Positions 41,500 to 53,015 of a DNA stretch of 64,000 nt are shown piece after piece. The notes below the pieces were generated by a model. That model did not search any database. It had not been told where the DNA came from and saw nothing but the letters and a program-made list of their open reading frames with translations. The stretch comes from Mesorhabditis belari (lineage: Eukaryota > Nematoda > Chromadorea > Rhabditida > Rhabditidae), in NCBI GenBank assembly GCA_958450365.1, contig CAUEEP010000741.1, positions 4,133,501 to 4,197,500 of the forward strand, written 5' to 3'. The stretch's first letter is position 1. Each line of letters opens with the position of its first letter. A program made the position numbers and the translations under genes.

Positions 41500-42441
41500 A
41501 TGCCATCTGAACAATCCAAAGATCCAACTTTACGAAGATTTCTGAGATCTCCACAAAGAATCTACTTTCCGTTTCCTGTAAGTTTTCAAAAAATTCTTCT
41601 TTTAGAAACTTTTTTCTTAGGATTACAAACCGCCAATTCAAGAACTTGAGGATCTGAACTTAACCCTCTTCGCCGGAACTCCGCCTACTGTAAAAAAAAC
41701 TAAATTTAAAAGTCAAAAATTTGTTTAGCCGATTTTTCGAGGTCTCATCTCACTTGATGCTTCAAAAGGGAAATTGGTTTGAAAGAATTCTTTTAAAAAT
41801 CATTGCAATTTAATGCTCTATTCTAGACTGAATACTCTATATTGACCGAATGCCGTGATCTAGCTTTTCTAGGCTGAATATCCTGTTCTAGACTGTATAC
41901 CGTAATCCAGACAGTCTGGACTGAATACTCTGAGCTAGACTGAATACTATGATCTAGACTAAATACCCTAATCTGGACTAATAACCGTAATCTAGCTATT
42001 CTAGACTGAATATCCTATTCTAGATTGAATACCGGAATCCAGAGAGTCTGGACTGAATACTCTATTACTGAATACTCTATTACAACTTTTAGGAACAAGT
42101 TGTCGATTATCAAGTTCGGATGTTTTTGGTTTGATGAATGACTTCTTCAGGGAAAATTGGAAATTTAGGATCCCGTAGCGACGGATTTCAAAATTGCATC
42201 AACAAAGCTTTTATTGGTACGTCAATTTCATTTGTCTGATACGTTTCCGAATTTATCTAAAAGTTTGGATCAATTAAACCAATTGGTAGACTTGCAATTA
42301 GTTCCAATTGCTAGCCTCAATAAAATGAATACACCCAATCGATTCCCCGAATCCGAAAACCCCTGGGTACAAATTTATAGCTCTATATCTTCTTTTGGGC
42401 CATCTACAAAGCAAAAGAGAAGTCCATATATCGCTGAATGA
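41500..42441 (+). CDS. five-exon gene of unknown function, 167 aa
   Basis: Exons: 41500-41577, 41621-41689, 41729-41776, 42093-42128, 42169-42441. All joins are phase 0 with GT...AG introns of 43, 39, 316 and 40 nt. Two donors are GTTTGA rather than GTAAGT. The protein starts MPSEQSKDPTLRRFLRSPQR and includes YKPPIQELEDLNLTLFAGTP and a Leu-rich stretch (DTFPNLSKSLDQLNQLVDLQ). No signal peptide, membrane segment or known domain is apparent, and I do not recognise the family. Consistent phase over five exons makes a real gene likely. The GATTCCAGTT array at 41123-41455 lies just upstream of its ATG and about 1.2 kb from the divergent HTT start. Confidence 0.7.
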
Positions 42442-42531
42442 CAAAGTGTTCTTTGTGCCCGTATGTAATCGCTATCTTTCTGGCATACCACTCGAGTATA
42501 AAATGCTTCCCTTATGGAATCCGTGAAGTGG
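42438..42531 (+). CDS. candidate signal-peptide exon overlapping the upstream stop (ATGA)
   Basis: The ATG at 42438-42440 shares ATGA with the stop of the preceding gene. The frame reads MTKCSLCPYVIAIFLAYHSS then IKCFPYGIREV, up to a GTAAGA donor at 42532. A hydrophobic core after a Lys near the N-terminus looks like a secretion signal. Downstream open segments on the same strand (about 43018-43067, LREEFYLPRESCPANKK; and about 43123-43193, TRETQCDLGPEPVGDFEL) may be further exons, but I could not close all phases. The alternative is that this is simply 3' UTR of the upstream gene. Confidence 0.3.
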
Positions 42532-42584
42532 TAAGAGAATGAGCCGGTTTCGCGGGTTTGGGCGACACTATGCTCAAGTTCTTG

Positions 42585-43010
42585 GGACCAATTTCTGGGA
42601 CCAATTTCCTGGACTAATTCCTTGGACTAATTCCCTGGACTAATTCCTGGGACCAACTCCGGGGACCAATTCCCTGGACCAATTCTCTGGACCAATTCCT
42701 GGGCCAATCCCCTGGACCAATTCCTGGGACCAATTGCCTGGATCAATTGCCTGGATCAATTCTTGGAACCAATTCCCTGAACCAATTCCTGGGACCAACT
42801 CCTGGGACCAATTCCCTGGACCAATTCCCCGGACCAATTCCTGGGACCAATTTCTGGGACCAATTCCTGGGACCAATTCCTTGAACCAATTCCCTGGACC
42901 AACTCCTGGGACCAACTCCAGGGACCAACTCCTGGGACCAATTCCTGGGACCAATTCCTTAGACCAATTCCTGGGCCAATCCCCTGGACCAATTCCTGGG
43001 ACCAATTGCT
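42585..43010. repeat. 13-15-bp array (GGGACCAATTCCT)
   Basis: About 30 diverged units. If the candidate gene at 42438 is real, the array is its first intron. Confidence 0.85.
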
Positions 43011-43577
43011 TAAACAGTAGCTAAATTGAGAGAAGAATTCTATCTGCCCCGAGAGTCTTGTCCAGCAAATAAGAAAGAAACTTTAAGTGTGCTTTTTAGT
43101 CTCTATTTTCTTATTTAGACTCGTGAGACTCAATGCGACTTGGGACCCGAGCCGGTTGGTGACTTTGAGCTTAAAATCTGGTGCTAAAGTTTAGCGAGCA
43201 AAAAAAGAGTCTTTGATAAACTGTAGTGAATAACTTCACATCAACTTTAAGTCAAGGAAATTTGAAAGGAAAATTTGACTCTCAGATATGACTCTTCGAT
43301 GTTTGAGTCTGGAAGAATGACTCTAGAAGAATAGACTATCGAAAATTTCATTAGCCTTTTGCAAACGTGATGTAAAGAGAGACTTGTAAGTAGTTTGTCA
43401 AGCAGACTTGTAAATAGTTTGTCACCGATTCTAAAGCTTTCCTATATCTAAAGCTATAGAAAAGCGTCCCAAAAACTCTTGAAATTTGAAATGTTGATTG
43501 GAACCAATCAAGAAAAGACAAAAATTCGTGGAAAACGTGAGGGTTTTTCTCTTTTTCTTTTTCTATTTCTTTTTCAG

Positions 43578-43763
43578 TTAAACAACAAAGTGAGCGGTGT
43601 TGAGAAGTCGTCAGAGGAGCCAATGATTTCGTCAATCTACACAAAATGGAGAAATGATAGAAAAGGGAAAATGAGAGGAAGGCGGGCGAAATCCAAGGGA
43701 AACCATGAAGTGGAACGAGAGGGAAATCTCGCCAAAAGAAGGAGTCAATCCGCGAATTCTTAA
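43578..43763 (+). CDS. candidate terminal exon, Lys/Arg-rich tail
   Basis: A TTTTTCAG acceptor opens a 62-codon frame ending in TAA. It includes NNKVSGVEKSSEEPMISSIY and a basic tail with KGKMRGRRAKSKGN and LAKRRSQSANS. Its codon usage and repeated dibasic sites differ from the surrounding AT repeats. It could be the last exon of the gene starting near 42438, or of an unseen one. No domain is recognised. The opposite strand is also open here, so coding is not proven. Confidence 0.3.
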   Translation, partial: LNNKVSGVEKSSEEPMISSIYTKWRNDRKGKMRGRRAKSKGNHEVEREGNLAKRRSQSANS

Positions 43764-43989
43764 TCCGCCCCATCACCAAGTGAAATCGAATAATAGAAAT
43801 CCGTGGATTCACAAAATTCTTTAGTCTTATGACGTTCTTTCAATTGATTATCTACAGATATTTTCTCTTTTTTCTTCTTTTCTTTTTCTACTTCTTTACT
43901 TTTTATCCTTTTTCTGCGGATTTTAAAGATTGACTCATTGTAGCTTTTGAAATGTTAGAGCTGTTTTATTGACGACTATTATTGACGAC

Positions 43990-44065
43990 TTCTGCCCCTA
44001 GAGCAAAGGTTTCCAGATAGCCCGGAGAGCAAAAGATCGAGGGTTCAATCTCATCTCCACAAATC
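43990..44065 (+). pseudogene. tRNA-like relic
   Basis: AGAGCAAAGGTTTCCAGATA, then GCCCGGAGAGCAAAAGATCG and GAGGGTTCAATCTC, forms the 3' two thirds of the same tRNA-like family seen at 6480-6560. The A box has been replaced by flanking sequence. Confidence 0.5.
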
Positions 44066-44176
44066 TACCCTTTCTTGCTAATTCCTTTACTTCTTTATTA
44101 AGCAATTTACCTATAATCTCTGTAACAATCTAAACTTTGGCTATCTCAAATACTAGGTCTTCAATCACCTAATCTA

Positions 44177-44706
44177 TTGGGTTGGTGAATTGAAAACTGC
44201 CGGACTTTGAACTAAAATTTATTGAACATAAAACCATGAATTCATTCCAAATAATTTCCATTATTATTGACGACTTCTGCCCATTTTACAGGCAATTTGC
44301 GGATTCCTCTTTCGTAGTAGGATTTTGGTTTGTGTGTGAGACAAGTGTGAGACTCAAAAATGGAGGACTGGAGATGGAGACTGGAGATCCCAGTTTGAGC
44401 ACTTTCTTCAAAAGAAACCCATTTTGGTGTCAATAGAAAAGTTGTAGAGAATCAAGAATTAGGCTTATAGCCAAATTTCCAAAAAGATACACTTAGTAGT
44501 TTCGCTTAAAATGCAAGTTTTGTGAAAATTCGTAAATTTCGCATTTCTTGAAAACCAGTTTTTGAATCGTTCTGAAAATTTGGATATAAGCTTAATTTTT
44601 GATTCTCTACAACTTTTCCATTGACACCAAAATGGGTTTCTTTTGAAGAAAGCGCTCAAACTGTCACATATGACAATAGCCCGCAGTTTTCAATTCACCA
44701 ATCCAA
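44177..44706 (-). mobile_element. deleted mariner (about 530 bp)
   Basis: Same family, inverted relative to the 15143 copy. The transposase relic on the minus strand reads YYERGIRKLPVKWAEVVNNN near 44242-44345, the normal C-terminus of mariner transposases. A 120-bp direct duplication flanks this copy and the adjacent tRNA-like relic. Confidence 0.85.
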
Positions 44707-45174
44707 TATCTATAGATCTTTTCTCTTTTTTCTTCTTTTCTTTTTCTACTTCTTTACTTTTTATCTTTTTTCTGCAGATTTTAAAGATTGACTCATTGTA
44801 GACTCATTGTAACTTTTGAAATGTTAGAGTTGTTTTCGAAGCTTTAATTTAAGCTCAAAGCTAGTAACACACGCTTTCTCGTGCACTGAAATCATAATTT
44901 CATACTTGTCTAAGTATATTAACTACCGTAATCTCTTGAAATCATAATTTCAGTGCACCAGGAAGAGTATGTTTGCATTGTTTGAACAAAATTAGGAAAA
45001 CGGCTCTTCTAATTTGATGATTTTGATCTTATGACGTTCTTGGTTATCTCTATAGATCATTTTTTTTTCTTTAAATCCTTTTCAAACTAAAATTTCAAAG
45101 AATACCCATTTCTAAATCTTATTTTCGATTCATTTAACCGATTATAAAGCGCTTGTTTTACGAAATGTGCTTTG

Positions 45175-45535
45175 AACTAGACTTCGGAAAACAAAACTTA
45201 ACCAAAAGCAAAACCGCCAAAACCAAAACAAACCAAAACCAAAACCAAAACGAACCAAAACTCGCCAATATCTCGCGATTGGGAGGAGCTAGCGAAAATC
45301 TGTTTGCAGATTTGAAATCAGCGTCCAAAAATCTATCCCATAGGCTATTTTTTGTTTCGAAATTTCGGGGTCGTGTTTTGGTCCTTTTTTCGGCCGCGAG
45401 ATTTTGTGGAGTGAGAAAAAGTGAAAGGCAAATTTTCATTTTACAATTTTAAATTTACATGTTAATTTATATGCAAATTGAGTTTTGGTTTGTTTTGGCT
45501 TTGGTTTTGTTTGCCGAACTCTACTTTGAACTTCG
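45175..45535. mobile_element. inverted repeat with AACCAAA-rich arms
   Basis: AAAACAAAACTTAACCAAAA at the left and TTTGGTTTGTTTTGGCTTTG at the right, bounded by GAACTAGACTTCGG and its degenerate inverse. The interior contains an open frame on both strands, but no splice or domain support. Confidence 0.4.
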
Positions 45536-47009
45536 ATGATACCCCCTTTTTTTGACTAGATTTTCCTTCTCATAACTCGTTTTCTAAAATCGTTTTCTAA
45601 AACGTGTTAACTTCGGAAAACTACCGTAATCTTAAGCCTTTTTTTGAGTATACTGTAGCAATTCTCGATAACTTTTGTGCAATTTCACAGAATTTCACAG
45701 AAATTAAATCAAACGACATAAGATTACGCTAGCTTTAGTCTTTCCTTTTTATCCCTTCACAATGATTCTTCAAATCCTTTCATTGCCTGCATTTGAAAGA
45801 CAATCCTCTTTCTCTGAAAAAAGTGATTCATTTTCATCTGTTTTTCAAGGTCGACTTTGGATTAGCCATAGAAGAATTCCAATCCGAAACTAATTCCACC
45901 TGCATTCTCTTGGCCGTCTCTTGGCCGTCTCTTGGCCGTCTCTTGGCCCTCTCTTGGTCGTCTCTTGGCCGTCTCTTGGCCGATTCCTCTGAAATTTTGG
46001 CTAAAAGTCTAAATATCTTTGACTTTAAAGGTACAATTAAAACATAGATCAATAGGAAATCTAGACTAGAAATTTCAACTAAAACCTAGCTTCAACTAAA
46101 ACCTAGTTTCAACCAAAACCTAATTTCAACTTTGTTTTCTCAGTCTGGCCTTCTTGTTTCTCGTCTTGACCAATTGGAATTTTGAAAAGCAGAGAATCCC
46201 AGAGCAGAGAAACTACAAGCAGAGAATCCAAATTTCTATTGGCAAACAAACTTTCAAAACAATTCGCTAAGGCTGAGAAAAAGAAGCTGGAATTTGGTTT
46301 GATTTGGAATTTTCCCATGTCGACTTTGAGCTGGCGAACTTTGAACTCCTTTCGTGTCCTCCGAATACAATAAAATATCTTCTTTAAAAGGGAAAAAAAA
46401 ATTGGTTCCCCGTTGACTTTTTATCACTTTTATTGGGCTTATAGTTAGCCTGTGCTTATGGCTAGCGCTTGATTCACGCACTGAAAGCACTTCCACAATG
46501 AAAGCTAAAGAAAGACGCTGAAAGACGTGCGTTTCCGTTTTAGCACAAAGTACACCACAATTTTGTCTAGAACTTAATCACTTTTACTCTTTTTAGCAAC
46601 ACAATATCACCCAACTCACATTTTTCACTTTTTGATTCACACATGCTCTTTCTTTTCTTTTTCTTTTCATTTCTCTTCATTTCTCTTCAATCCACTGCCT
46701 CATTTTTCCCTCTTTTGTCTTTTTTAATCGTTTTTAAACACAAAAACTTTTGCATTTTTAAGATCCACCATTCATTGCTAATGTTTTTTTCAAAAAAACC
46801 ATCAAATTTTTCATTTTTTTTATTCTTTTTTCGGTCGTTCTTATGTGAATCATTGCTGAAATTTTTGTATTAGAAAATATAAAAGTTTTTTTTGAGAATA
46901 TAAAAGCTTTAATCAATAAATGTACACTTTAATCAATGAAAACTAGAATTTTTCAATACTGAGTCACTCAAGAAAAAGCTTTTTCTAAGGAATCTCTCAC
47001 AACTAGTCA

Positions 47010-47190
47010 GTTGGTCAGTCAGTCAGTCAGTCAGTCAGTCAGTTGGTCAGTCAGTCCGTCAGTCAGCCAGTCAGCCAGTCAGTCAGTCAGTCAGTCAGTC
47101 AGTTGGTCAGTCAGTTGGTCAGTCAGTCAGTTGGTCAGTCAGTCAGTCAGTCAGTCAGTCAGTTAAGGGTTCGATCCCGGCGGCTAGAAA
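47010..47190 (+). pseudogene. tRNA-like relic expanded by a (CAGT)n array
   Basis: The array of CAGT with interspersed CAGTTGGT looks like a D-arm (TCAGTTGGT) that has expanded to about 155 bp. It runs directly into TTAAGGGTTCGATCCCGGCG, a perfect B box and T arm. No anticodon arm remains. Confidence 0.45.
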
Positions 47191-47389
47191 GATTAGTTCT
47201 TTTTCCCATTATTATGGGCTTTATTAGGGCTTTATTATGGGTTCTATTATGGGTTTTTTCTTAACAACATTTAGGCAATATGGATAATTTGGGGTAAAAA
47301 CCTCCTCCGTTGTGTTGTAATTCATTATTCGTGTCGAATAAATATACAACTAGAGGAAATCGATTTATTTCTGATTTTGAGATCAATTT

Positions 47390-48110
47390 TTAAGGTCTAA
47401 GAGCTTTAAGTTTAAGAGGTTTAAGATCTAATTTAAGGTCTAAGTTAAGAGCTAATTTAAGCTCTAATTTAAGGTCTATTTAGTCTATTTGGCGTTAAGC
47501 AATCCAAGTCTAATTTAAGGTCTAAGTTAAGATCTAAGTTAAGATCTAAGTTAAGCTCTAAGTTAAGATCTAATTTAAGATCTAATTTAAGGTCTAATTT
47601 AAGAGCTAATCTAAGTTTCATTTTCATTTTTCATTTGCATTCCTGTTTTAATTGTAATTTGTTTTTTAAAGTCTAATTTTTTTAAAGTCTAATTCTTTTC
47701 AATTTCTTTCTAGTTCTAGAGCAATGCGTAGAAAATAAAGCCACGTTAAACTAGTTTTTTTCATAGCTTAAAAGCTTTCATAGCTTGGATAGAAATTTAG
47801 CTAAGATTTTGATTTTGTCTTAAATCGATTTTGGTCTGAAATTTTGGTCCTTTTAGCTTTTACGAGAATTCTTCTGATAAGAATTGATTGTTGGAAATCT
47901 TCTGATATTCTGCTTATAAGAATTTCACTCCAGGAATCAAATTTGTAGAGAAAAAGGGACTAAATCTGTAGATAAAAGGAACCAAATCTGTCAAGAAAAA
48001 GGGACTAAATCTGTAGAGAAAAAGAACCAAATCTGTACCGAAAAGGAACCAAATCTGTAGATAAAAAGGAACTAGATCTGTAGAGAAATGGAACCAAATC
48101 TGTAGAGATT
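47390..48110. repeat. two low-order arrays
   Basis: TTTAAGGTCTAAGTTAAGAT-type units at 47395-47610, and AAATCTGTAGA(G/T)AAAAAGGGAC-type units of about 22 bp at 47935-48110. No gene seen between them. Confidence 0.7.
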
Positions 48111-48545
48111 TTGCCAATTCCTTCTTTTTATTGCGAAAACTAATGGTTTGATTACGGTAGTTCTATAAAGTAGATGTCTTTTATTTTGAGGCTACCCCAA
48201 ATAGACCTTTTTTCCGATAACAAATATGCTTTTGAAAAGTTGACTATAACTGTTTCTTGCCAATTCCTTCACTTCTTTATTGCTAATACATGTGGTTCTG
48301 ATTTTCAAGTAGAGCGGAAGCCCACGGCTCTGAAAACCGTATTGGAACCGGTTCCAATACGGTTCCTTTTTGATCTAATACGGTTTCCAATACGGTTCCA
48401 ACCCGGGTATTTCCTTCTTTCTTTCTTTCTTTCTTCTTCCTCCTTGTCTTTTCTTCTTCCTTTCTTCCTTCCCACTGAGCTACCTTCCATCATTCCTTCC
48501 TTTCTTCTTCCTTCTTGTGTTTCCTTCTTTCTCTTCACAAGTTAA

Positions 48546-48658
48546 GATACCGGATAGCTCAGTGGTTAAAGCAAAGGTTTCCGAAGGCCTGGAAGGCCGA
48601 AGCCTGGAAAGCCGAAGCCTGGAAGGCTAAGGGTTCAATCCACGCTCTGGATATCCAC
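48546..48658 (+). pseudogene. tRNA-like relic with tandem duplication between A and B boxes
   Basis: ACCGGATAGCTCAGTGGTTA is a good A-box region, and AAGGGTTCAATCC a good B box. Between them CCTGGAAGGCCGAAG is repeated three times with small changes. This is a further tRNA-like locus with repeat growth in the middle. Confidence 0.55.
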
Positions 48659-50635
48659 TTTTTATTGCCAATTTTTTCAGAAATCTACTTTTTCTTGTCA
48701 ATTCAATGTCAAGTTTTCACTTTTTTATTATAAGACAAAGCTCAAATGATCCAAATTCCTGAAGATCTAAATTCCTGAAGTCTAAAACAACAACAATGTC
48801 TATTTCAAAGCAAACTTATTCTGAACATTCAGCAAATTTCTCCTTGTATGATGATTGGCAATTTTTTTGATTTTAACAAGTTTGCTATAATGTGGCTGAG
48901 TTATAAATGTCAATGACTCATTATAAATGATTTATAATGTTATAAACTCATTATAAATGAGTTATAATGTTATAAACTCATTATAAATGAGTTATAATGT
49001 CAATAACTCAGTCTACACTTTCACCAGAACAAAATCTCCTAGTAGATGATAGATTTTAAAGCAAAACTGGTAATTAAGTATGTAAATTTAAGCAAAAATC
49101 ACTTCCTCAACGATTCACAGAGAGCTTTTCATAACTTTCAACTTTTCATCAATAAATTCCGCTCTTCAATTCATATGAATGAGTGCAATCAGAGTTTTTT
49201 TCTTTTTCGGATGTGGGTGGAAAGCTTATACATCGCCTTCAATCAAGAAAAAGTTCAAAAATTTAGAAGAGATTTAGAGAAATCGCCCCGGTGACCATCA
49301 CAAAAAATTCCTAATTGTGTTTTCGTCTTCTCTTCTTCATTTATTCTCTTATTTCTTTAGTTCTTTGAGAAATTCAGGCGCTTGAGAAAAATGGCAAAAA
49401 TACGACTCGATTACCTGGAAAAGGAGAAAGATTTGAGAAGGGTAAAGAAAAGGAAAGAAAAAAACTAAGTGGATTGGCCGATATTTAGCCGATGAATTAT
49501 TTCTGAACAGCCTTTTTGCGGGCAAAATTTCTCCTATTCGAATTAGAGGGTGGGAAAAGATTTGGGCGAAAGCGAGCCGGCCATTTTTCCCTTTCGATAT
49601 TCAGATACCAAAATGAGGGATTTTCTTTCTTTCTTCTCTTTTGTTTTTCCTTTTTTTTATATTTTCTTCTGCTAGGATTAAGAATTTTGAATACTGAAAG
49701 CTTTCTAGAGTCGATTAGGTTCTGCCTCTGGACAGAGCCTCTGGACAAAGTTATAGGCCTTCAAAGCGTGACGCACTGGTTCAAAATACCCGGAAACTAC
49801 GCAAGAGCCGGATCTTCAAACTGTTCATCTCTTTTCTATGAGATTCGCTGAATCATTTGCTTGTTTAGTATATCAATAATCTGAAATCTATCAGAAAGGT
49901 GTGTTTTTGATTGTGCATAAAGTATAAACCTGTATCACCTTGCGATCTGTTGACTTATGCATTGACCTTTTCTGTACCCAAACTCACAATGAAAACTTTC
50001 GCCGCTGATTTTGGTAATTTGCTTGAGCCCAGGGCATTACATGATCCTTCAAAGTGTAATACATCAGTATTATTCTTTAGCCACTTCCTAACAAAGACGA
50101 GTGGAGTTCGTCCAGTAGCTGATTGTCGCCAAAGTAGCTGATTGTCAAAAATTGATTAGCCCACCAGAAATAGTGTGTTTCCGAGCACAAAATACAAAGA
50201 AAACCAACTGAATTCACTTGCTCGGCCTACTTTTTGCTCTACTTTCCTTTGCACCTCTGCTTGCACAGATTATTGCTCTGCTTGCTTGCTCTGCTTCTTT
50301 AGTCCAACTTTTTTAAAGCTCAATCTGGTATCTAGACATAGATTTTCCTTTCATAACAACTTGTGCTGTTTACTTTGCTTGGCCTTTCAAAGGTCAGCAA
50401 GTATTTTTGCGTCTAAGCCATTCAGAAATGAAATCTTCTTTTCTCAAAAATCACTTCAGCGACAATCATTGCATGTTCATTCAATCCAAAATCATCGGAT
50501 TTTGTGGTTCCGGATACAAAAAAAAAAACCGAAAAACCCATTCTCAGCCTTGTTTTCTGCCGTTTTTGAGCTTTCATATCTACTAACCTTTTAATCTTTT
50601 ACATTTTACTGTTACTTTTAATTGCTTTCACAATC

Positions 50636-50730
50636 AACATTGTGATTGTGGAATTGTGGAAAATATTGTGGAATTGTGGAATCTTAATCGGAAGGTCGAG
50701 GGTTCGAACCCCACATGCGACATGGTCACC
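50636..50730 (+). pseudogene. tRNA-like relic with repeats replacing its 5' half
   Basis: TCTTAATCGGAAGGTCGAGG followed by GTTCGAACCCC forms an anticodon-arm and T-arm pair. The 5' half is replaced by copies of ATTGTGGAATTGTGG. A GC-rich tail to about 50810 follows. Confidence 0.45.
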
Positions 50731-51321
50731 CCCTTCGGATTTCCTTTCCCTTCGGGTTGAGAGGTCTTCTGGAGGGCAGTCTGGTGGTTGTGGCCCCAGT
50801 TCTTTAAAGTGACAAGCCACTCCTTCATCGTCATCTTCCCTTCACCACCAAAAAAGCTATTTAGTTCCCCATTGAGCTTAGGGTTAGGGAGCCGTCTGTC
50901 ATGACGTGGGTTAAGTTAAGATATAGCCTAGTATTGTGTGTGTCGTTGTATTGTGATTGATATATTTCGTGTATGCGATAATTCACCACTGGTGGCCCCA
51001 GTCGGTATTTTAAAAAAAAAGAATTGTCGTGCATGAAATTCCCCACGAATTAACATTAGAAATCTATCATTTCTCTCCGTTTTTTCTGAATCATTTAGTT
51101 TTTAAGCGTTTTTAAAATTTAAGTAATTTCTTGTCTAGCAGAATAATTACTATTTATCGTATTGAAATTCCTATCGTAGAGCCAATTTATCAGCTTGTCA
51201 TCCCCTCCACTTTGAGTTTTCGTCCAACGATTTCGTTATTGCCAGTACTATTTTCACTCTTTCCTATTCTGTGTAAATTTTTTGTTAATATTTAAAGACA
51301 TATAAATATATAAAGTATATG

Positions 51322-52520
51322 TCGTCGCCGATTACGAATGAAATTTTTTGGCAAATCTTTCTATTAGGTTGGTGAATTGAAAACTGCGGAACTTTGAACT
51401 AAAATTTATTGAACATAAAAGCATCAATTCATTCCAAATAATTTCCATTATTATTGACGACTTCTGCCCATTTTACAGGCAATTTGCGGATTCCTCTTTC
51501 GTAGTAGGATTTTGGTTTGTGTGTGAGACAAGTGTGAGACTCAAAAATGGAGGACTGGAGACTGGAGAAGTCCCAGTTTGAGCACTTTCTTCAAAAGAAA
51601 CCCATTTTGGTGTCAATAGAAAAGTTGTAGAGAATCAAAAATTAGGCTTATAGCCAAATTTCCAAAAAGATACACTTAGTAGTTTCGCTTAAAATGCAAG
51701 TTTTGTGAAAATTCGTAAATTTGGGATTCCTTGAAAACCGGTTTTTGAATCGTTCTGAAAATTAGGATATAAGCTTGATTTTTGATTCTCTACAACTTTT
51801 CCATTGACACCAAAATGGGTTTCTTTTGAAGAAAGTGCTCAAACTGTCGGATTTGACAATAGCCCGCAGTTTTCAATTCACCAACTCAATAGTAGAGCAA
51901 CCCTTTAATGTATGAGGACAATATGAAATCATTTTGTAGCGAATTCAATTCTGCGTCGATTGGTACCAAATTTGTGAGTTTAGGTTAAAAATTCCCGGCG
52001 CTACAACGTTTCATTTAAAATCGGCGGGACCCCCGTAGCCGATTATGAATGAGTCGTTCCGGACGCGTCCAGCCATCAAGTATTTAGTATCATACAACGC
52101 AAAATCATTAATAATTATGTCAAATCTTTTTTAATTAGAAAGATTGGAAAAAAAGAAAAAAATTATGGGGCTTCAAAGTTTCCTCTTAAACAAACAGTTT
52201 TTTTGCTCTAATTTTTTTCTTTTTATCAGATCTTGCTAATTTAAAAAATTTGACATAATCATCAATGATTCTGCGTTGAATGAGACCAAATACTTGATGG
52301 TTGGACGGGCCTAGACCCACTCAATTCATCGTCGGCTACGGGGGCCGCCGATTTTGAATGAAACGTTGTAGCACCGGCAATTTTTAACCTAAACTCACAA
52401 ATTTGGTACCAATCGACGCAGAATTGAATTCGCTACAGGATGATATAATATTGTCCTCATACATTAAATGGTTGCTCTAGAAAGATTTGCCAAAAAATTT
52501 CATTCATAATCGGCTACGAC
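51322..52520. mobile_element. foldback element containing a nested mariner
   Basis: The outer arms GCCGATTACGAATGAAATTT and AAATTTCATTCATAATCGGC, and the inner arms around GCGTCGATTGGTACCAAATT and AAAATTTGACATAATCATCA-type segments, are inverted. The mariner at 51364-51889 lies in the left arm. Confidence 0.7.
51364..51889 (-). mobile_element. deleted mariner (about 526 bp) nested in a foldback
   Basis: TTAGGTTGGTGAATTGAAAA to CAGTTTTCAATTCACCAACT with TA target duplication. It has the same interior and C-terminal relic as the other copies. It splits the outer left arm of the element at 51322-52520. Confidence 0.85.
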
Positions 52521-53015
52521 ATGTATCGTCACTTTCGCGCGTCTGTAACTCCCTTGTCTTTACCGTAGTTCTAAATATTAATCTTACCATTGTGTAGCCC
52601 TTGAAAAGAGCTTTCAGAAAATGTATAACACCAATAGTTTAAACTCAAAGACAAGGGAGTTACAGGCGCGCGAAAGTGACGATCGTTTTTGCAAATATGA
52701 TACTTCATTGTCCAGTACTCTATTTATCGATATTTTATGAGTTTATTTATGAGCTTTAAACGTTTTAAAGTCTCTATTCGTTTCTTGCAAGTACTGTATT
52801 TATATGTCAAAAGTAAAATTCTAACTTGACCTTTCCCCAGCCACCTCCTCACCACCCACCAGGTCATGCGCTGTTTATCAAAAAAAAAAATCCCACCTGC
52901 TTCGTTTCCAATCTCTTTTTCCAGTTCTTTCAAAACAATCATAATCACTTTTTCTTTCGTCTAGAAAATAGCGTTTTCCACGAAATTCCGCCGGAGCAAG
53001 AGCTCAGTTGGAGAG

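Larger units (their letters stand above)
43853..44835. repeat. 120-bp direct duplication flanking a tRNA-like relic and a mariner
   Basis: TTTTCTCTTTTTTCTTCTTT through GATTTTAAAGATTGACTCAT occurs at 43858-43950 and again at 44715-44800. The segment 44805-44930 is in turn an inverted copy of 292-440, where the same mariner family also adjoins. Confidence 0.7.
45540..52800. other. gene-poor interval
   Basis: Outside the repeats listed, I see no exon chain I trust. Open segments at 45793-46047 and 46182-46373 on the plus strand look protein-like in places (SLNIFDFK; KLSKQFAKAEKKKLEFGLIW), but their phases do not join and the first contains a CTTGGCCGTCT array. T-rich runs occupy 46620-46890. 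A 46-bp palindromic tandem (ATAAACTCATTATAAATGAG) lies at 48915-49010. Confidence 0.4.

Noticed and set aside
42640..43024. Collagen-like or PGTNSWDQF repeat protein
   Set aside because: Frames coincide exactly with the GGGACCAATTCCT array, are open on both strands, and have no flanking exons.
47005..47165. Telomere-like or satellite repeat
   Set aside because: (CAGT)n is not the nematode telomere repeat (TTAGGC). It merges with a tRNA T arm and is best seen as local expansion.
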